Shown here piece by piece: positions 1 through 11,868 of a stretch of DNA of 64,000 nt (its first letter is position 1; each line of letters starts with the position of its first letter). This DNA is from Nereocystis luetkeana (lineage: Eukaryota; Sar; Phaeophyceae; Laminariales; Laminariaceae). Under the pieces are notes generated by a model that did not search any database, was not told where the DNA came from, and was given only the letters and a program-made list of their open reading frames with translations. The position numbers were made by a program, and so were the translations under genes. The stretch is taken from assembly GCA_031213475.1 (NCBI GenBank), contig JARUPZ010000024.1, positions 186,001 to 250,000 on the forward strand, given 5' to 3'.

Positions 1-3000
1 TACCACGTGCGGGGGTGCCCACAAGAAACAGGTTGGACGTGAGGTTTTTCGCGGGGGTTGCGTCACGGTGGGGGGCACCATGCAGCTCTGCAGGCGGTCG
101 CGCTCTGACCGTTTTCATGCCCTTATACGTACGTACATGCTCGTCATGCTCTCGCGCCTCTCCTCTGTTTGCCCTCTGTTTGCCCTCTTCTCCTTGGTAT
201 CCCTTTTTTTTTCTCCCTGCGCTCGTTTCGCCTTTTTCTGTGGTATTTTCCCTCGTCCCTTCCAAGGGTTTGACATATTTTGATTTCATTTCATTTGATG
301 GGATGTGTTTTATTTTGTTGCTCCTCTCATGTATGTATGCATACTACGCGATCCCCTTAAGGTTCGGATGCAACTTGTGCGACGTACTCCTCCTATGCTT
401 ATTATTCTGTTGTGTGTACACGTGTTTTATTTTGTTGCTCCTCTTTTGTTCTTATTTTCTTGTTTTAGGGTTTTGTGTTGTTGTGCTCTTGTACCCTTTT
501 TTACTTTGTTTGACATTTTTTACTTGATTTTACTCTTTAAACCCTTTCATTTTTTATCTTTCCACTGTAGTAGGATGAGAAATCCGGATAGACATTGGGT
601 GTACCGATGTTAATAGTTGGGTAGGAAGAACGCTTGAATGTGACAACGTACACCTCGGAGCGGGCGGAACAATTGTTGCAATCGGAAGCACGAAATTTCG
701 AGAATAATATCAGGATTTTTCTAGGTAGGTGGTGATATATACACGACTTATTATTCCCCTCATTTAAGGGGTCGGAGCTTCCCAGGGCATCTGCTCGCCG
801 CCCCGACCCCCGCCTCCACCACAACTCCAAAGCTACATAACAACAAACAGCTACGTACCTAGAAACGCCCAAAGCTGAACCCAGGATTGGACAGACGCGA
901 GAGAGACAGGGCGATACTTCATTGAGCGGGCGACTGCTTCTTCTTCTGCTGTGCTCCAACGGAAGCACCGATATCTAGCTTTAGCTCTAGCAGCAGCAGC
1001 AGTACAGGTAGGTGATGGAGCGACCAGGGACATGCGTAACAGCAGCGATGCTGCCCCCCCCCCCCCATGACTTGGCGTATTATCGAGACGCCCCCAGCCT
1101 ATGTATACTTACTACTGTAGTTAGTTGCGTTCCAGTATATAATACTTATATACCAGGTATGTAGTTACACTGAACTGGTATTAATAGTTACAGCAGTTTC
1201 GTTCAGGAGGTATCCGCAGCATCGATCCCCGAAATACTGCCGCTACGTACGAATAATTACAACTTATACAATCAGGGTATTATTAATAGACTAGCTAGGT
1301 TTGCCGCCTCTGTTGGTTCGTGGTACCTCGTGACCCTACGCATTAATCTGAACCAGCGACTACTGTGTACCAGTATGTTCTTCACATTAAGCCGTAGTTT
1401 CTGCCCGGCGGCATTCAGCATCACCAATGGCCGTGCCGATTCTTCGATCCCATCAGAGAGAACAACGCTCAGACACTACCAAACAGAGATACTCTACAAA
1501 GTTATGCAGCAAGCGGAGTAGATAAAACGCGATGCCATGCCATCGTACCGGATACGGCAGACATGCCATACCCATCCTATCTATGAGATGCTACGGTGCA
1601 ACACACCGCAATCTGCGTCCACTGGAGGACTGGTTCGTCTGGATGCCATACTATATATATATGGTGTAAGCGGGGGTATATACGCAGGTAGGTGCCTCTT
1701 GGAAGGAATACATATCACGCGCACCAATTTGCGACACAATGGGTTCGGAGGCGAGGGGGAAAAGTTGAGACAGGCTGTGGACCGAGCGGAGATCTGGGCC
1801 TTTTGTTGAACCCCCCCCCCCCTGGTTGAGATTCCCTTTCTTTGCAAAGCTAACCCTAACCTACCATACACGTAAAGCAGAACGTGGGCGACGCTTCTGC
1901 GTGCGTGTTTGCGGTCGTCGCAGAACATTTGATGAAAAAAAAATCAAAAAAATGCGCGTCAGCTGTGTGTTCACAACCGATCGGTCGATAGTCAACTTTG
2001 CAAGGTGCGTGGTGGCCGTTCGCGCGCTTTCCATTGTATTTCCCCGGCGACTGACTACTGACCGGTGACTCCCCTGGGTGCTACCGGGGTCGACGAGGCG
2101 ATAATACCTACAGGCTCGATTGCCAATAGATTTCGGCCAGTAACATCTCGTGCACTGAAACAGCAGTTCGCACGCGAGGACCGGGGTACGCAAGACAAAA
2201 TCGAACGTTTATTCATAGTAGTTCACACGTTAGGGCCAGGGCACACACAACACTGGATTTTTTGTATGCTACACGTCCTCCTGTTGTTGGTTTGTACTCC
2301 TGTATACGTTGTAGCAGATCTTGACGTACAACAACGTGTTTGGTGAATCTCAATATCGTACATTTTCTCTTAGTCTCTTCTGCTTTGGATCTTATGAAAA
2401 AGACGTTTGCGACGCTTGACGTATGTTTGAAGTCATTTTCTTTGCGTCAGCACGCGTTGAATAACCGTGAAGCAACACCGGGGGGAGGAGTGTTCCCGAA
2501 TGTAGCATGTGAGGCGCGCCTAGCTAATCGAGTCGGAATCAAAGAAGACTGGGGAACACGCGGAGCGAAGCCAACCCCTAGATGAGGTCGGCCTCGCGCA
2601 CTCTGTACGTAAGCATGTGTGTACGTATATCTTCTCCCTCACCGTTTTTTTTGGCGGCCGAAAAATTGTAGACACGCCTATTTTGATTCTTCAGGAGTGG
2701 CATTCTTCTGCCTAAGATACTCCGGGCGACCAAAATCAGGAGAATTTGTCTCCCCGAGTACGAAAGGCGGGGTAAATTCCGCGGTATACATATATCTGGT
2801 ACCCGAATTACCGGGGCACGGGTACGCGTACGAAATGTATATATCGTACCTACCTGGAACTTTTGTAAGTTCGTACAACGACGTTACATACGTATCCAGT
2901 CTTTTTTGAGTTCTGTAAGGCTCCCAAAAGCCTGCCCGCGGAACTTCTGTGAGTTCTGTACAACTTTCAAAGCCTCACTCGGAATACACAAAACCCTACA

Positions 3001-3280
3001 TAATAACACAACCTTGGAACATACTGCGTACGCTAGGTATATACCAGGAATATATGCATATATATGTATTCGTAATATTTATGTGGCCTCTAACTATTTG
3101 TGCGGCGGAACATCACATACATGCAACTCCTCTCGAACAACGACCACATTGGAAACTAGCGACTTATCCATCGTCGACAGTTTCGGTGAAACCGTACTCT
3201 TTGTCGGCATTCTCGGTGAAACCGTACCGTTGGTTTTCGCATTTCTGGGCGAACTAAATGACCAACCACATACGAAATTT
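1..3280. other. Non-coding stretch, no gene recognised
   Basis: No reading frame here looks coding on either strand. The first 550 bases are T-rich on the plus strand. They contain a 22-base direct repeat at about 306-327 and 423-444 (117-base period). Cytosine runs of 10 or more lie near 1053-1066 and 1811-1821. Short TACCWGGTA and TATTAATAG motifs occur (1151-1159, 1179-1187, 1281-1289). The stretch at 2750-3080 is rich in GTATAC, GGTACC and TATATA-like palindromes. Nothing else is supported. Confidence 0.6.
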
Positions 3281-3624
3281 GAGTCACCCCACGGTAGGGG
3301 TTGCACTTTGTGGGACAAAGATTTCTGACTAATTGAGTTCCTTAACCCCTTTAGAACCGCACTCCCGTTTTGGGGACAAACCACTCAAATTCTAAGTAGT
3401 TTGTCCCCAAAATGGGACTGCGGTCCTAAAAGGAACTACCAGTGAGGATGAAAATTTTACTAGTATATATAGTCGTTTTAGGACTAGTGCATACAAGTAG
3501 TGCCGGTCGGGTGGCACGAACGAATTTCTTCTAAGTATTTTATCGGGTGAGATATTGAGCTCCTAATGTGAGAGGCTTAGGAACTTATCGTGCATCCCTA
3601 CAGTAACTAACTGTGGGATGGCTC
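3281..3624 (+). repeat. MITE family A, copy 1 (interrupted by a fold-back element)
   Basis: A short inverted-repeat element whose ends read GAGTCACCCCACGGTAGGGG on the left and, reverse-complemented, GAGCCATCCCAC on the right. It is flanked by the 4-base direct repeat ATTT (3277-3280 and 3625-3628). It matches the copies at 26866-27114 and 50825-51080 through most of its length, including the shared stretch GCCGGTCGGGTGGCACGAAC. The copy is about 90 bases longer than the others because a separate hairpin element sits inside it. There is no coding capacity, so it is a non-autonomous DNA transposon by inference. Confidence 0.8.
3346..3433. repeat. Fold-back (hairpin) element, copy 1, nested in MITE A
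   Basis: About 88 bases forming an almost complete hairpin. The left arm starts CCCCTTTAGAACCGCACTCC; the right arm is its near reverse complement ending GGTCCTAAAAGG. The arms are about 38 bases each and enclose a loop of about 10 bases. Both arms contain TTTTGGGGACAAA or its complement. A second copy lies at 60314-60405 inside a LINE. Its absence from the two other copies of MITE A shows that it is a younger insertion or replacement here. Confidence 0.75.
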
Positions 3625-5170
3625 ATTTCGCCCATGATACCGTCGAATTTATACCATCTTCGAATGTAATCGTAACGCCTCCCGACGATCCTCTCATGGC
3701 GCCTTCGATGCCTCCATCCCCTATGCATGCTAACCAGACGACTTGTGTGTCGAACCCTGAGCCACACGAAACCCTCCCGAAGTAGCGCTAAACGTGAGCC
3801 GCCCTCTCCATATAGGAGGTGACGAAAACACCTACCAGATACAGGACTAACAATGCCCACGTGTATTTGAGTGTATTGATATTTGTTTTTTCCCTAACTA
3901 CTGCGAACTAGTCCGGTCAGCTATAATAGTGTCTTCTGTCATTGGCAGTTGTTTAGCGCCACGACTATAAATATGATGAGGGGAAATATCACACTGCATG
4001 TAATTCGATATTTATTTACGTAGACCAAACCAGAGATCCGGTCTGACTTCAAGCAAGCAAAGCAGCGAGGCGGCGTTGCTTACGACGCCTTTGACGCTCT
4101 GTCCTCCCTCTGATGCCGCTCCATTTTCCAAATTCTGCCAATTGTTTGCAATTTTGACAGGCAAAGAGCGCTGCGCTCTAGTCTCCAACAACATCCACGA
4201 GAGCCCGGTGATCGTGCATCGAAGACCAACATGTGGGGACCACTTCGGCTGATTGTTTTGTCTCTCAGCACTCAGGCTGCGCTTGGTCAGGTGAACTACA
4301 AAGCCGTTTTGTTGTATCGAGCCGCTACGCGATTGCCGGCGATGCTCCATTTTATTCTGTTCCAGCATGACTGCTGTTGCACATACGTAGTTTGTCGCAC
4401 CACGCAACGCCACCCTGCCCCGAAGCCCGGATAGCCGTCCGCACTTTGGCCCATCTGCCACAAATTGGAAAGTCCTTCCTACTATACTGTAGAATAAAAG
4501 TTGCATTCAAAAGTTGTGGTATACCTGGTACTTCGGTACTACTCCTTTGCTCCCCGCCTCACGTCGTAGTAACACATGTTTATTGTCCGGCTTGGTAACT
4601 CGTTTTATCGCTGGAGACGGTCGCCCCAGCCGCCTTCGCCCATTGCAGCCTTCAGGGCTAAGCTTTTGATCAATTCAGAGACTTCGTTTGACCTCGCCGG
4701 TATCGGCACATACATGTGCAACCTTTCGTTCCACAACGTACAATATTCTTCAGAGGTTCAGATAGACCACAAGGGCCAGATCCCGCCGAAATGCCGGCTG
4801 AACCGTTGTTCACTGGTTGACGACTAAATACACACCATCGAGTCTTTGCTGGCATGCACCATTGGCGTAGTCCGTGGGTAGCCTGTATCCCGATGTTCGG
4901 AGGCCGTACGGATTCATTGCCGGCTCTCCGCGTCGTTAGCGACGACTGCATGTTTCCGTTTTTCTGGTATAGTTACGTCATTCGAACAGTCATACGTACC
5001 CCCCCTGGTTCTAGGACGACGCTCGTTATCCCCCTAGTAGTATTGTGCAGTGCTTTCAGTTTCATTGTTGCCCTCCGCGAACTTTCTTCGTTCGAACGAG
5101 ATATCGTGACAGTAATTTTTCGCCGGGAAGCTGTGCCGAAAACGCGAACCTCTTTCCTCGTTGTGCGATT
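3625..5170. other. Upstream region with weak open frames only
   Basis: A minus-strand open frame of 164 codons (4012-4506) and a plus-strand one of 83 codons starting with ATG at 4576 are present. Neither has recognisable domains, and both strands look about equally open, so no gene is called. The plus-strand frame ends in a plausible donor context near 4755 and could be a 5' exon of the gene further downstream, but nothing joins them. One TACCTGGTA motif lies at 4522-4530. Confidence 0.4.
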
Positions 5171-5174
5171 GATC

Positions 5175-5206
<32 letters not shown>

Positions 5207-5231
5207 CACCATCATCACCATCATCATCATC

Positions 5232-5280
<49 letters not shown>

Positions 5281-5285
5281 CCGTC

Positions 5286-5364
<79 letters not shown>

Positions 5365-5435
5365 CCATCACCATCATCATCATCACCATCATCACCATCA
5401 TCATCACCATCATCATCATCATCATCATCATCACC

Positions 5436-5467
<32 letters not shown>

Positions 5468-5498
5468 CATCATCACCATCACCATCATCATCATCATC

Positions 5499-5577
<79 letters not shown>

Positions 5578-5600
5578 CCATCACCATCATCATCATCATC
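5171..5600. repeat. (ATC)n/(ACC) microsatellite, about 430 bases
   Basis: An almost pure trinucleotide array of ATC units with interspersed ACC units (CATCAT / CACCAT). It is open in several frames and therefore gives artificial poly-His, poly-Ile, poly-Asp and poly-Met frames, which should not be annotated as proteins. The ACC interruptions recur in irregular blocks rather than at a fixed spacing. It lies about 145 bases upstream of the first supported exon of the GDPH-domain gene. Confidence 0.95.
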
Positions 5601-5744
5601 AGCTCCACCCCAGGACTGTTCTCTCCCACGCCTGTCATCTGTCTCAGTACACGAGTTTGAACTTGAACGCAACACCCGGTTTCAACGGCTGGCGTACCCT
5701 TGCTCTCGTCCTCCACGCCCACTGTTTTGTGATAACAGCTACAG

Positions 5745-8700
5745 CTTCGTGTCCTGGGAATTCGCCACTTCAAGCCAGACGGCAGCACCCTCTTCCGAGC
5801 GTCAGGAAAAGCCGATCCTCGCTTCGCACTCTCCCTGCGGAGGGCGGACGCCGACGTCCGCGCGGAACACGCCGGGGGCTCGTTGGACCTACCCCAGGGA
5901 GGGGGTGACGTTACCCTTCAAGGTTTAGACCACAGCCGAGCCCTTCTCGGTGGCGTGTGCGAGGTCGTTATGGCCGTCACTGCGGTGGTCGCCTTGGCTA
6001 CGGCCGTGGTTGCGCTGTACGTCGACATCACCAAGGACGAGGAACCGCCCGTGGCGCCGCCGACTATTATTAACATAACGATTGAGCAGAACGGGGACGG
6101 CGAGATCACCATTCCCATCGACCCGGACTTCCTCAACGACGACGGGACAGACATTTGCGATACCTGCAGAATCAAAATCGAGGCAGCAGACTGCCTGGAG
6201 AACTGCGACGGCTATGACAGGGACGCCACCAACGACGGCCTGCAAACCAACATCCTTGAGGTATATACCCCACGACTTCGATACCCACCAGGTAGTCGTT
6301 TGCTTCATTCAGACCACACGACGAGCATGTTTGACGGCATGCCGCTATCGGGATGGTGGCTGAATGTTTCCGAGTTTTGCAGTACGTTCAGCACCTACCT
6401 GTGCGCGTTCAATTACGTGTTATTCCCAAGCAAGGGCTACAGTAGTTTCAACGGTTCCCCTGCTCAAACACTGGGCTGGATTGTGATTTGCACACGTACG
6501 CTCGTTGGATCGTGGGACGCCCCGTTTTGTAGTTGTTCACTTGAGTTGTTTCGGCTGACTACAGTAGCAACCTTTTCGAAACTTCTTGGACCCTTCTGCT
6601 TTACCCGCTCAGAGTTTCCGGGCCGCATAATCGAGTAACTATACCGGGATGAAAAACCCTTCTGTACTTGTACATACCTGGAATGATGGTGTCAGCGGCT
6701 TCGATGCTTATGCTTTTCGTTAATCTCAGGTTTTTCTCTCTTCATCGATGACTAATGAAACGTAGTAGTTGACTTTCCTCTCTTTCTGAGATATGGCGCG
6801 TGCTCGGCAGCAAGGCATCGGTTGGGTCTACTTGACCGTTGAGGTTTCCCGTCGGCTGAATTCACCTCACATTGATGTGCTTCTTTCAATTGCTCGGGTA
6901 GGTGCACATGCGATTAAGCCTTCACTTGTGCATGTGAAAAAAACGTCCGGACTACATACATACGAAGTGTACATATTTGGAATCGATTTGACAGCGCCCA
7001 CGAGCTGGGCCAGTCATAAATAGGGGGAAAGGTCGGGTTAGCCAGATGCCCCCAAAGCTTAGGGATTTGGACTTGATTGTTTGACACGGTGTATTAATAG
7101 TTCATTGACTCAACGACGCCCTGAGTGTCGGCCCTTAAAATATGTTTTTCTAGAGATATGACCGTTCAATCAACCCGGACAAAAAGCGACCAAAAACAGT
7201 GACCCCCCCCCCCCCCACAAAACACATGCAGGAGGATTATGGGAAGGGAACGCGAAACTCGGAAAAAACGTTGGGAATAGTATAGATGACAGCAGCTAAA
7301 AATATCGTAAGATACTCAAGTACGACTAGTATACAGTATTAAGAGCAGAACTGAGAATACACCCACTCAAGACAAATATATATATGAGAAAGCTGAAAAG
7401 ACAATGTGAAAAAAGGAACATGCCAAAAAAGAGGTTGATAGAGCTGCATGGGAGAGAGTCACAAAAGGGCGAGCTGGAATACGGTGGGATAGCGCAGTTG
7501 AGAAAACTTGGAAGGATATAGGGGTAAACCAAGAAGAGGTGATGTCTGCCGGGAAGTTTGGGAAGTACAAGGCAGAAGAAAAATCAATCACAGAAAGAAA
7601 TGAAGGGCTAGCGCGAAAAAACGAGGTAAAATTGGAATAACACTTGCTTGGAGATTTACGGGGGATTGAGGGGAGGAATAGAAATGAAAACGTATCTGCA
7701 CACCCCAATGGACTTCGCGAAAACGCCGAAATTGCGCTTTTATGTGGGTGACCTGGACCTGCCGAAACGAAGAAAGAGGTATACCAGTAGCCGGGAGGAG
7801 GAAAAAATAGGTGCACAGGTGTGCCCTTAAGGCAAAGAAAGCAATAGAGGGTAGAGAGTAGAACTCACATAGTAGTAGGAAAACATGGAATATACAAGGG
7901 GGAACGGGGTGTGTTAAACGAGGAGGTGAGGGAAATATACGAATGTGACATGAAGGAGTTCGATACATACACTAGATAGCAGCGAGAAAACGATCGCTAT
8001 CCTAGGCGATAGATGGTGACCACAGGCGGCCAAACAAGACGGGGATAAGATTAGCAAGAACATTCTATGTAATATATGGACACAACGCAGTGAACGCCCA
8101 ATTGTTGGAGGTGTCTCTGTTACGAGTAGGAACGGTGCCCCGTCTCGAAAGAGATGCGTGATCAATGGTCAAATGACAAAGACAAGCAACAAATGAGTAC
8201 ACCCCCCCTAACCCTAACCCTAACCCTAACCCCCCACAAAACACTCTTGAATGGCTTTGGACGTACGTGCGATTCAAATACGGGCTTGAAGCTTTATCAC
8301 TAACACTTCGCCACTGAACGGGGCATCGAGAAAAACGACTCTTTTCTTGTGATCACTTCATTTTAATATGGAATGGAGTTAGTTATGGAAATACTCCTTG
8401 ATGGATGACGAACTGGGCAACAATATTTACACCGGTCTTTTCCTTGTGCCATCAGCACTGGCTTCACACCGATTTTCATCTAGATCGAACGCGACCATTT
8501 TTACTCGAAATTAGTGTCAAAATAATGGTGTTAGTGAGTCTTCGCGGATATCTCGGCGAAATTGAGTTGGAGAAAAAAGGTCATCAGAATTTCTCTGTAG
8601 ACTAAGGGCTTTTTGTTTTGCTCAAGCAGTGAGTGGTGTGTCAGGGTTTGTGGTTCCAATGTTAGTAGCCTAATTTGGAGCGGTTCACGGGGTACGACGT

Positions 8701-9817
8701 TCGGAAGTTTTCTCTGTTTCATGGCTTGCCCAGCTCTTAGCGCCTCAGGCTCCACATTTTTCAAAGGAGTGCAATCCCCACATTACGCAGTTTGATATGG
8801 AAAGACGCAGTTCCCGCGTCCGGATATCCTGTGTGTGTAAATCGAGACGCCACATTATATATCATTTCATATGTTTTTCTTTCGGCGTAACGCTATGCAA
8901 CGATCCAGATTTCTGGGGACCCGCACATGACCGGTATGCTCGGCCAGAGGTTCGACTGGTTCGGCGAGGACAAGGGGTGGTACAGCTTGGTATCTGACGG
9001 CCAGGATTTCCAGCTAAACGTCCGCGTCACCGCACCTATGCCCGAAGAGTTCCCGGACAGACAGCTCGTGTCTGCCGTCAGCATCTTGTCTTCCGGCGGA
9101 CGCTCCTTCGTGATCGAGGTGAAGGACCCGTACACACTCAACACCGCAGGCTGTGGAAGCGGCGTCGAATCCTCCCTACCGTGCCTGGCGAACGGAGCTT
9201 TGCGCTTCATCGTGGACGGCGTGGAACACAGGGGTCTCCAGACGCCCAGCCAAGCAGTGGAGCTGCCGGGGGGGCGGTTTGTTTCCTCCGCCAATCTCCC
9301 GGCCGAGTGCAGACGATTCGGAGGAGACAGAATCTGGGCGGCCCAGTACGCGGACATGACCAAAACCCAGCGGTCCCTGCGCGGGTACGAAGCGGAATTC
9401 GAAACGTGGATCTTGCAGGAAGGCAGTATGGCGGCCCCGACTTGGTGCGCGAAGTTTCTTCAGGAGGAGGGACTACCGGGTCTTCTCGCCGTGCAGTCTA
9501 ACCACGCCATCTTCCACGTCGTGACCCCCAAGGCCTCGCTGCGCATAAACATCGGAGTGAACCACCAGGACCGCGTCACCTCCGAAGATGGAGCCGTCGT
9601 CTTCGTGCCCGAGCTAGACTTTTGGCAGGGCGATGTGGGGGTTGAAGGGAACAGCTTCTCTGACACAGTCTCCGGAATGCTCGGGGAAACCTCTCGACCC
9701 GTCCTTGACAAGTACGGCCTCCCCATAATGCAAGGCGCCGGAGCTATCCGCGGGACAACGGAGGACTACCGCGTGGACGGTCCCCTCGGAGTTGAATTCG
9801 AGCTGCTGCGCCACTAA
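5745..9817 (+). CDS. Membrane-anchored protein with GDPH-type (vWD / Root_cap-like) domain, two exons
   Basis: The model joins 5745-6260 and 8909-9817. The donor is GAG|GTATAT and the acceptor GATCCAG|ATT. Both sides are phase 0, and the join reads straight into a GDPH motif (ISGDPHMTGMLGQRFDWFG). After a hydrophobic segment of about 20 residues (MAVTAVVALATAVVALYV, from an ATG at 5970) come an acidic spacer and a cysteine-containing stretch (CDTC, CLENC), then the domain with WYSLVSD. GDPH plus aromatic and LVSD motifs are typical of von Willebrand D and plant Root_cap-type domains, which are extracellular. The minimal ATG model gives 399 residues. The frame stays open and coding-looking back to an acceptor-like site before 5745, so the true 5' end may lie further upstream. 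The gene ends in tandem stops, TAATAA. Function is inferred: a surface or wall protein. The intron carries a LINE. Confidence 0.72.
7227..8229 (+). mobile_element. 5'-truncated LINE (copy 3) with perfect target duplications, inside an intron
   Basis: This is the 3' part of a non-LTR retrotransposon. It aligns through its length with 30090-31280 and with 59480-60550, for example at GACCTGGACCTGCC (7751) and GATAGATGGTGACCACAGG (8010). It is flanked by the 15-base direct repeat CCCCCCACAAAACAC at 7212-7226 and 8230-8244, as expected for target-primed insertion. The reading frame is broken by stops and shifts. The insertion has the same orientation as the host gene and lies in its only intron. 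Its 3' end is a run of C followed by four CCCTAA units. Confidence 0.88.
8203..8229 (+). repeat. Telomere-type CCCTAA repeats forming the LINE tail
   Basis: Four CCCTAA units follow a short C run and end exactly at the 3' target duplication. The array is therefore the terminus of the LINE and not an independent interstitial telomere. The sister copies end at the same point (CAACAAATGAGTAC) followed only by C residues. TTAGGG is the known telomere repeat of brown algae and many other eukaryotes. Confidence 0.85.
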
Positions 9818-9821
9818 TAAA
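9816..9821 (+). terminator. AATAAA polyadenylation-type signal overlapping the stop codon
   Basis: AATAAA overlaps the tandem stop TAATAA of the GDPH-domain gene and is followed by a GT/T-rich stretch (GTTTGTTTCTGTTTGTG). This would give a very short 3' UTR if used. Use of this hexamer in this organism is an assumption. Confidence 0.3.
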
Positions 9822-11573
9822 TCAGTTTGTTTCTGTTTGTGCCGCTTGAACGAGGAGAGCATGCCTGGGGGTGCCTGATTGGAAGGGGTGTTAGTCGAGA
9901 GAATACTCTTGGGATAGAGTGAGTGTGATTGAGGTTGACCTCGCATTCAGGGGGAAAAAAACAAGGATGTGACGAGCACGAGGGAAGCGAACCTTGCCGT
10001 CGAGTACAGCAGGCTGGCTGGTAGCCGACTGGTAGGATTAGTCTGCTGCTGTGGAGAATTGAGGCTGAAGGGTTTGGCAGGAGTTTGTGAAGCGGAGTGA
10101 ATAATACTACAGACACCCTATGACAGCAGTATAGGGCAGTCACCGGCCAGCAAACAATCGCGAGGAAATGAAAATACGCGTGAACGGTGTATCACGCAGC
10201 TTTCAAAGCTGGGTGACCGACTGATCGAGAGAACTCACAACCGACGTGTACTTTTTAGTTCTAAAAATAAAAATAAAATGACACGAAATAAAAGACAGTA
10301 GTAGTAGTAGTAGATAGATGTGCAAGCTGATGGTGAATACATGAAAAGCGCATATCACTCAACGCCGACCTGATCGTTCGAGTGCGCGGACTTCCCCCTG
10401 GTTGTGCCGAGTCAATCTTTCTGGATCGACAGCTGATTGCACCTGAAAGGATAAGCGATATGACCCGTGGCGACGCTAAGCACACCGGAAGAAGGCCGCC
10501 GCGGCGGAGGCAGCAGCAGCAGTCTTTGGCGCATCCGGGTGGCTTTCGAATGAAACGCCGTTTGATTGGTTCTGGATGAACATTTTCGTTGTTTTGAGGT
10601 TTGTTTTGCATGTTGCCGATTCGATCGGTTTGTTCTGTAGTAAGAGGTAAGTTTTTCAGGAGGACTAATCTCTGTGCGCGAAGTGGATGAAAGTTTTCGC
10701 TACTAGTAGATACCTGAGAGTGCTTTCGGTCCGTTTGGAGCGTGCTTTGTTGTGACCAATGTCTTGCCGTAGGGCTACAGTAGTTATTAGGCTTTTCGTC
10801 GGGTGGGACTTGGGGTACGCGGGAAATTTGTAAAGTATGTGAACCTGGAAGTCGAGGTAGGAGGTTTCATATCTTGGTTTTAATGGGGGCCATCTCTACC
10901 CGAGTCAGTTCCGAAGAGGATACCGTTTGTACCCGGCAGAAGAACCTGAAGATAACTCCCCTTTCACCTGGCAGTGGGTGCCGGAGAGTTGGGGATTTCA
11001 AGTCAAAAGGCTGTTTGTTGTTGTTGTAATTTGCAGTTTAACTCTTTGGATATTGGCATGAACTTGGCAAACCCAACTCGACCCGCGAGGTTTGACCTAG
11101 CTGTCTCGTGACTACCCCTGTAACATATATACCTGTAACGGATTTTCAATGTACATCAGGACCGCCTGGGACGTTTTTTGTATGCACTCAGTAGCGCACA
11201 TTCACCTCGTAGCCGTCCTGTGCGCCCAAATTGCCCCTTTTGTATTCCCGTCTTGCTTCGTGGCGTCCTGTTCAGTCATGGAGATGTTTGCTATTAATAA
11301 TAGCTATATTAGATACGACAAGTGTTGGTGACCAATGCTGCCTGTATTTGCATGATAGGGATTCTTGCAGATACGATACTACGATGGATGCCGCCGTGCG
11401 TATACTTGGTTCGACCCTATTTCACAGCATCGATGCTCGACGGATGACTGGGTGGGAGCCCCAGCTTCACCAGATGTGAGTGTGAGTGTGAGTGATCATT
11501 ACTACTTACTCGGGACATTTCTTGTTTTTTCGTTTTTTTAATCATCACTTTCACTTTCCAGCCTAACTAATAG
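9822..11573. other. Intergenic, nothing recognised
   Basis: No convincing coding frame. There is an AGT trinucleotide run at about 10300-10313. A fragment at 11081-11099 (ACCCGCGAGGTTTGACC) resembles the right edge of the GGGTC-rich tract at 57.2-58.0 kb. A TG/GAG microsatellite-like stretch lies at 11476-11494. Confidence 0.5.
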
Positions 11574-11868
11574 TAGGAGGTTTTACCCTGGACGGCCTTC
11601 TGGACAAGCCGTGGTCACAGTTGTCGTCCCTTCTCCCCCCCGGTACGTGCCTTCATTTTTTGTCGCGCATAGGGTTCAATATTCCCACTGCTCGTCGATT
11701 TTCATCGAATGTCGTAGCTAACTCACCCTCTCGCTCTTTCCGCTAAATCAATTTATTTCATGCAAGAAAAATCCCATACATACGAGCATGCACTCGGTGG
11801 GACTTGAACTCGCGAAATTGATCTTGATAGGCACTCGGACCACCTGCCAAGCCACCGGGGACGCCGGC
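11574..11868 (-). mobile_element. tRNA-derived SINE, copy 1
   Basis: Read on the minus strand, the element starts GCCGGCGTCCCCGGTGGCTT and contains TGGCTTGGCAGGTGG, which fits a Pol III A box. About 45 bases on is GAGTTCAAGTCCC, which fits a B box. A shared tail follows (GAAAATCGACGAGCAG, GGCACGTACCGGGG, GACCACGGCTTGTCCAGAAG). It matches copies at 33538-33824, 61743-62046 and 63401-63662. The tRNA-like head plus an unrelated body defines a SINE. A functional tRNA is excluded because the arms do not pair properly and no acceptor end follows the B box. Confidence 0.8.

Noticed and set aside
4012..4506. Minus-strand frame of 164 codons
   Set aside because: No recognised domain, no splice context, and plausible frames on the other strand.
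5034..5908. Long poly-His, poly-Ile, poly-Asp and poly-Met frames
   Set aside because: They are products of the ATC microsatellite, open in several frames on both strands.
7326..8165. Minus-strand serine/phenylalanine-rich frames
   Set aside because: They are antisense to the purine-rich LINE copy; the same applies to minus-strand frames at 28029-28786, 29150-29557 and 30062-30949.
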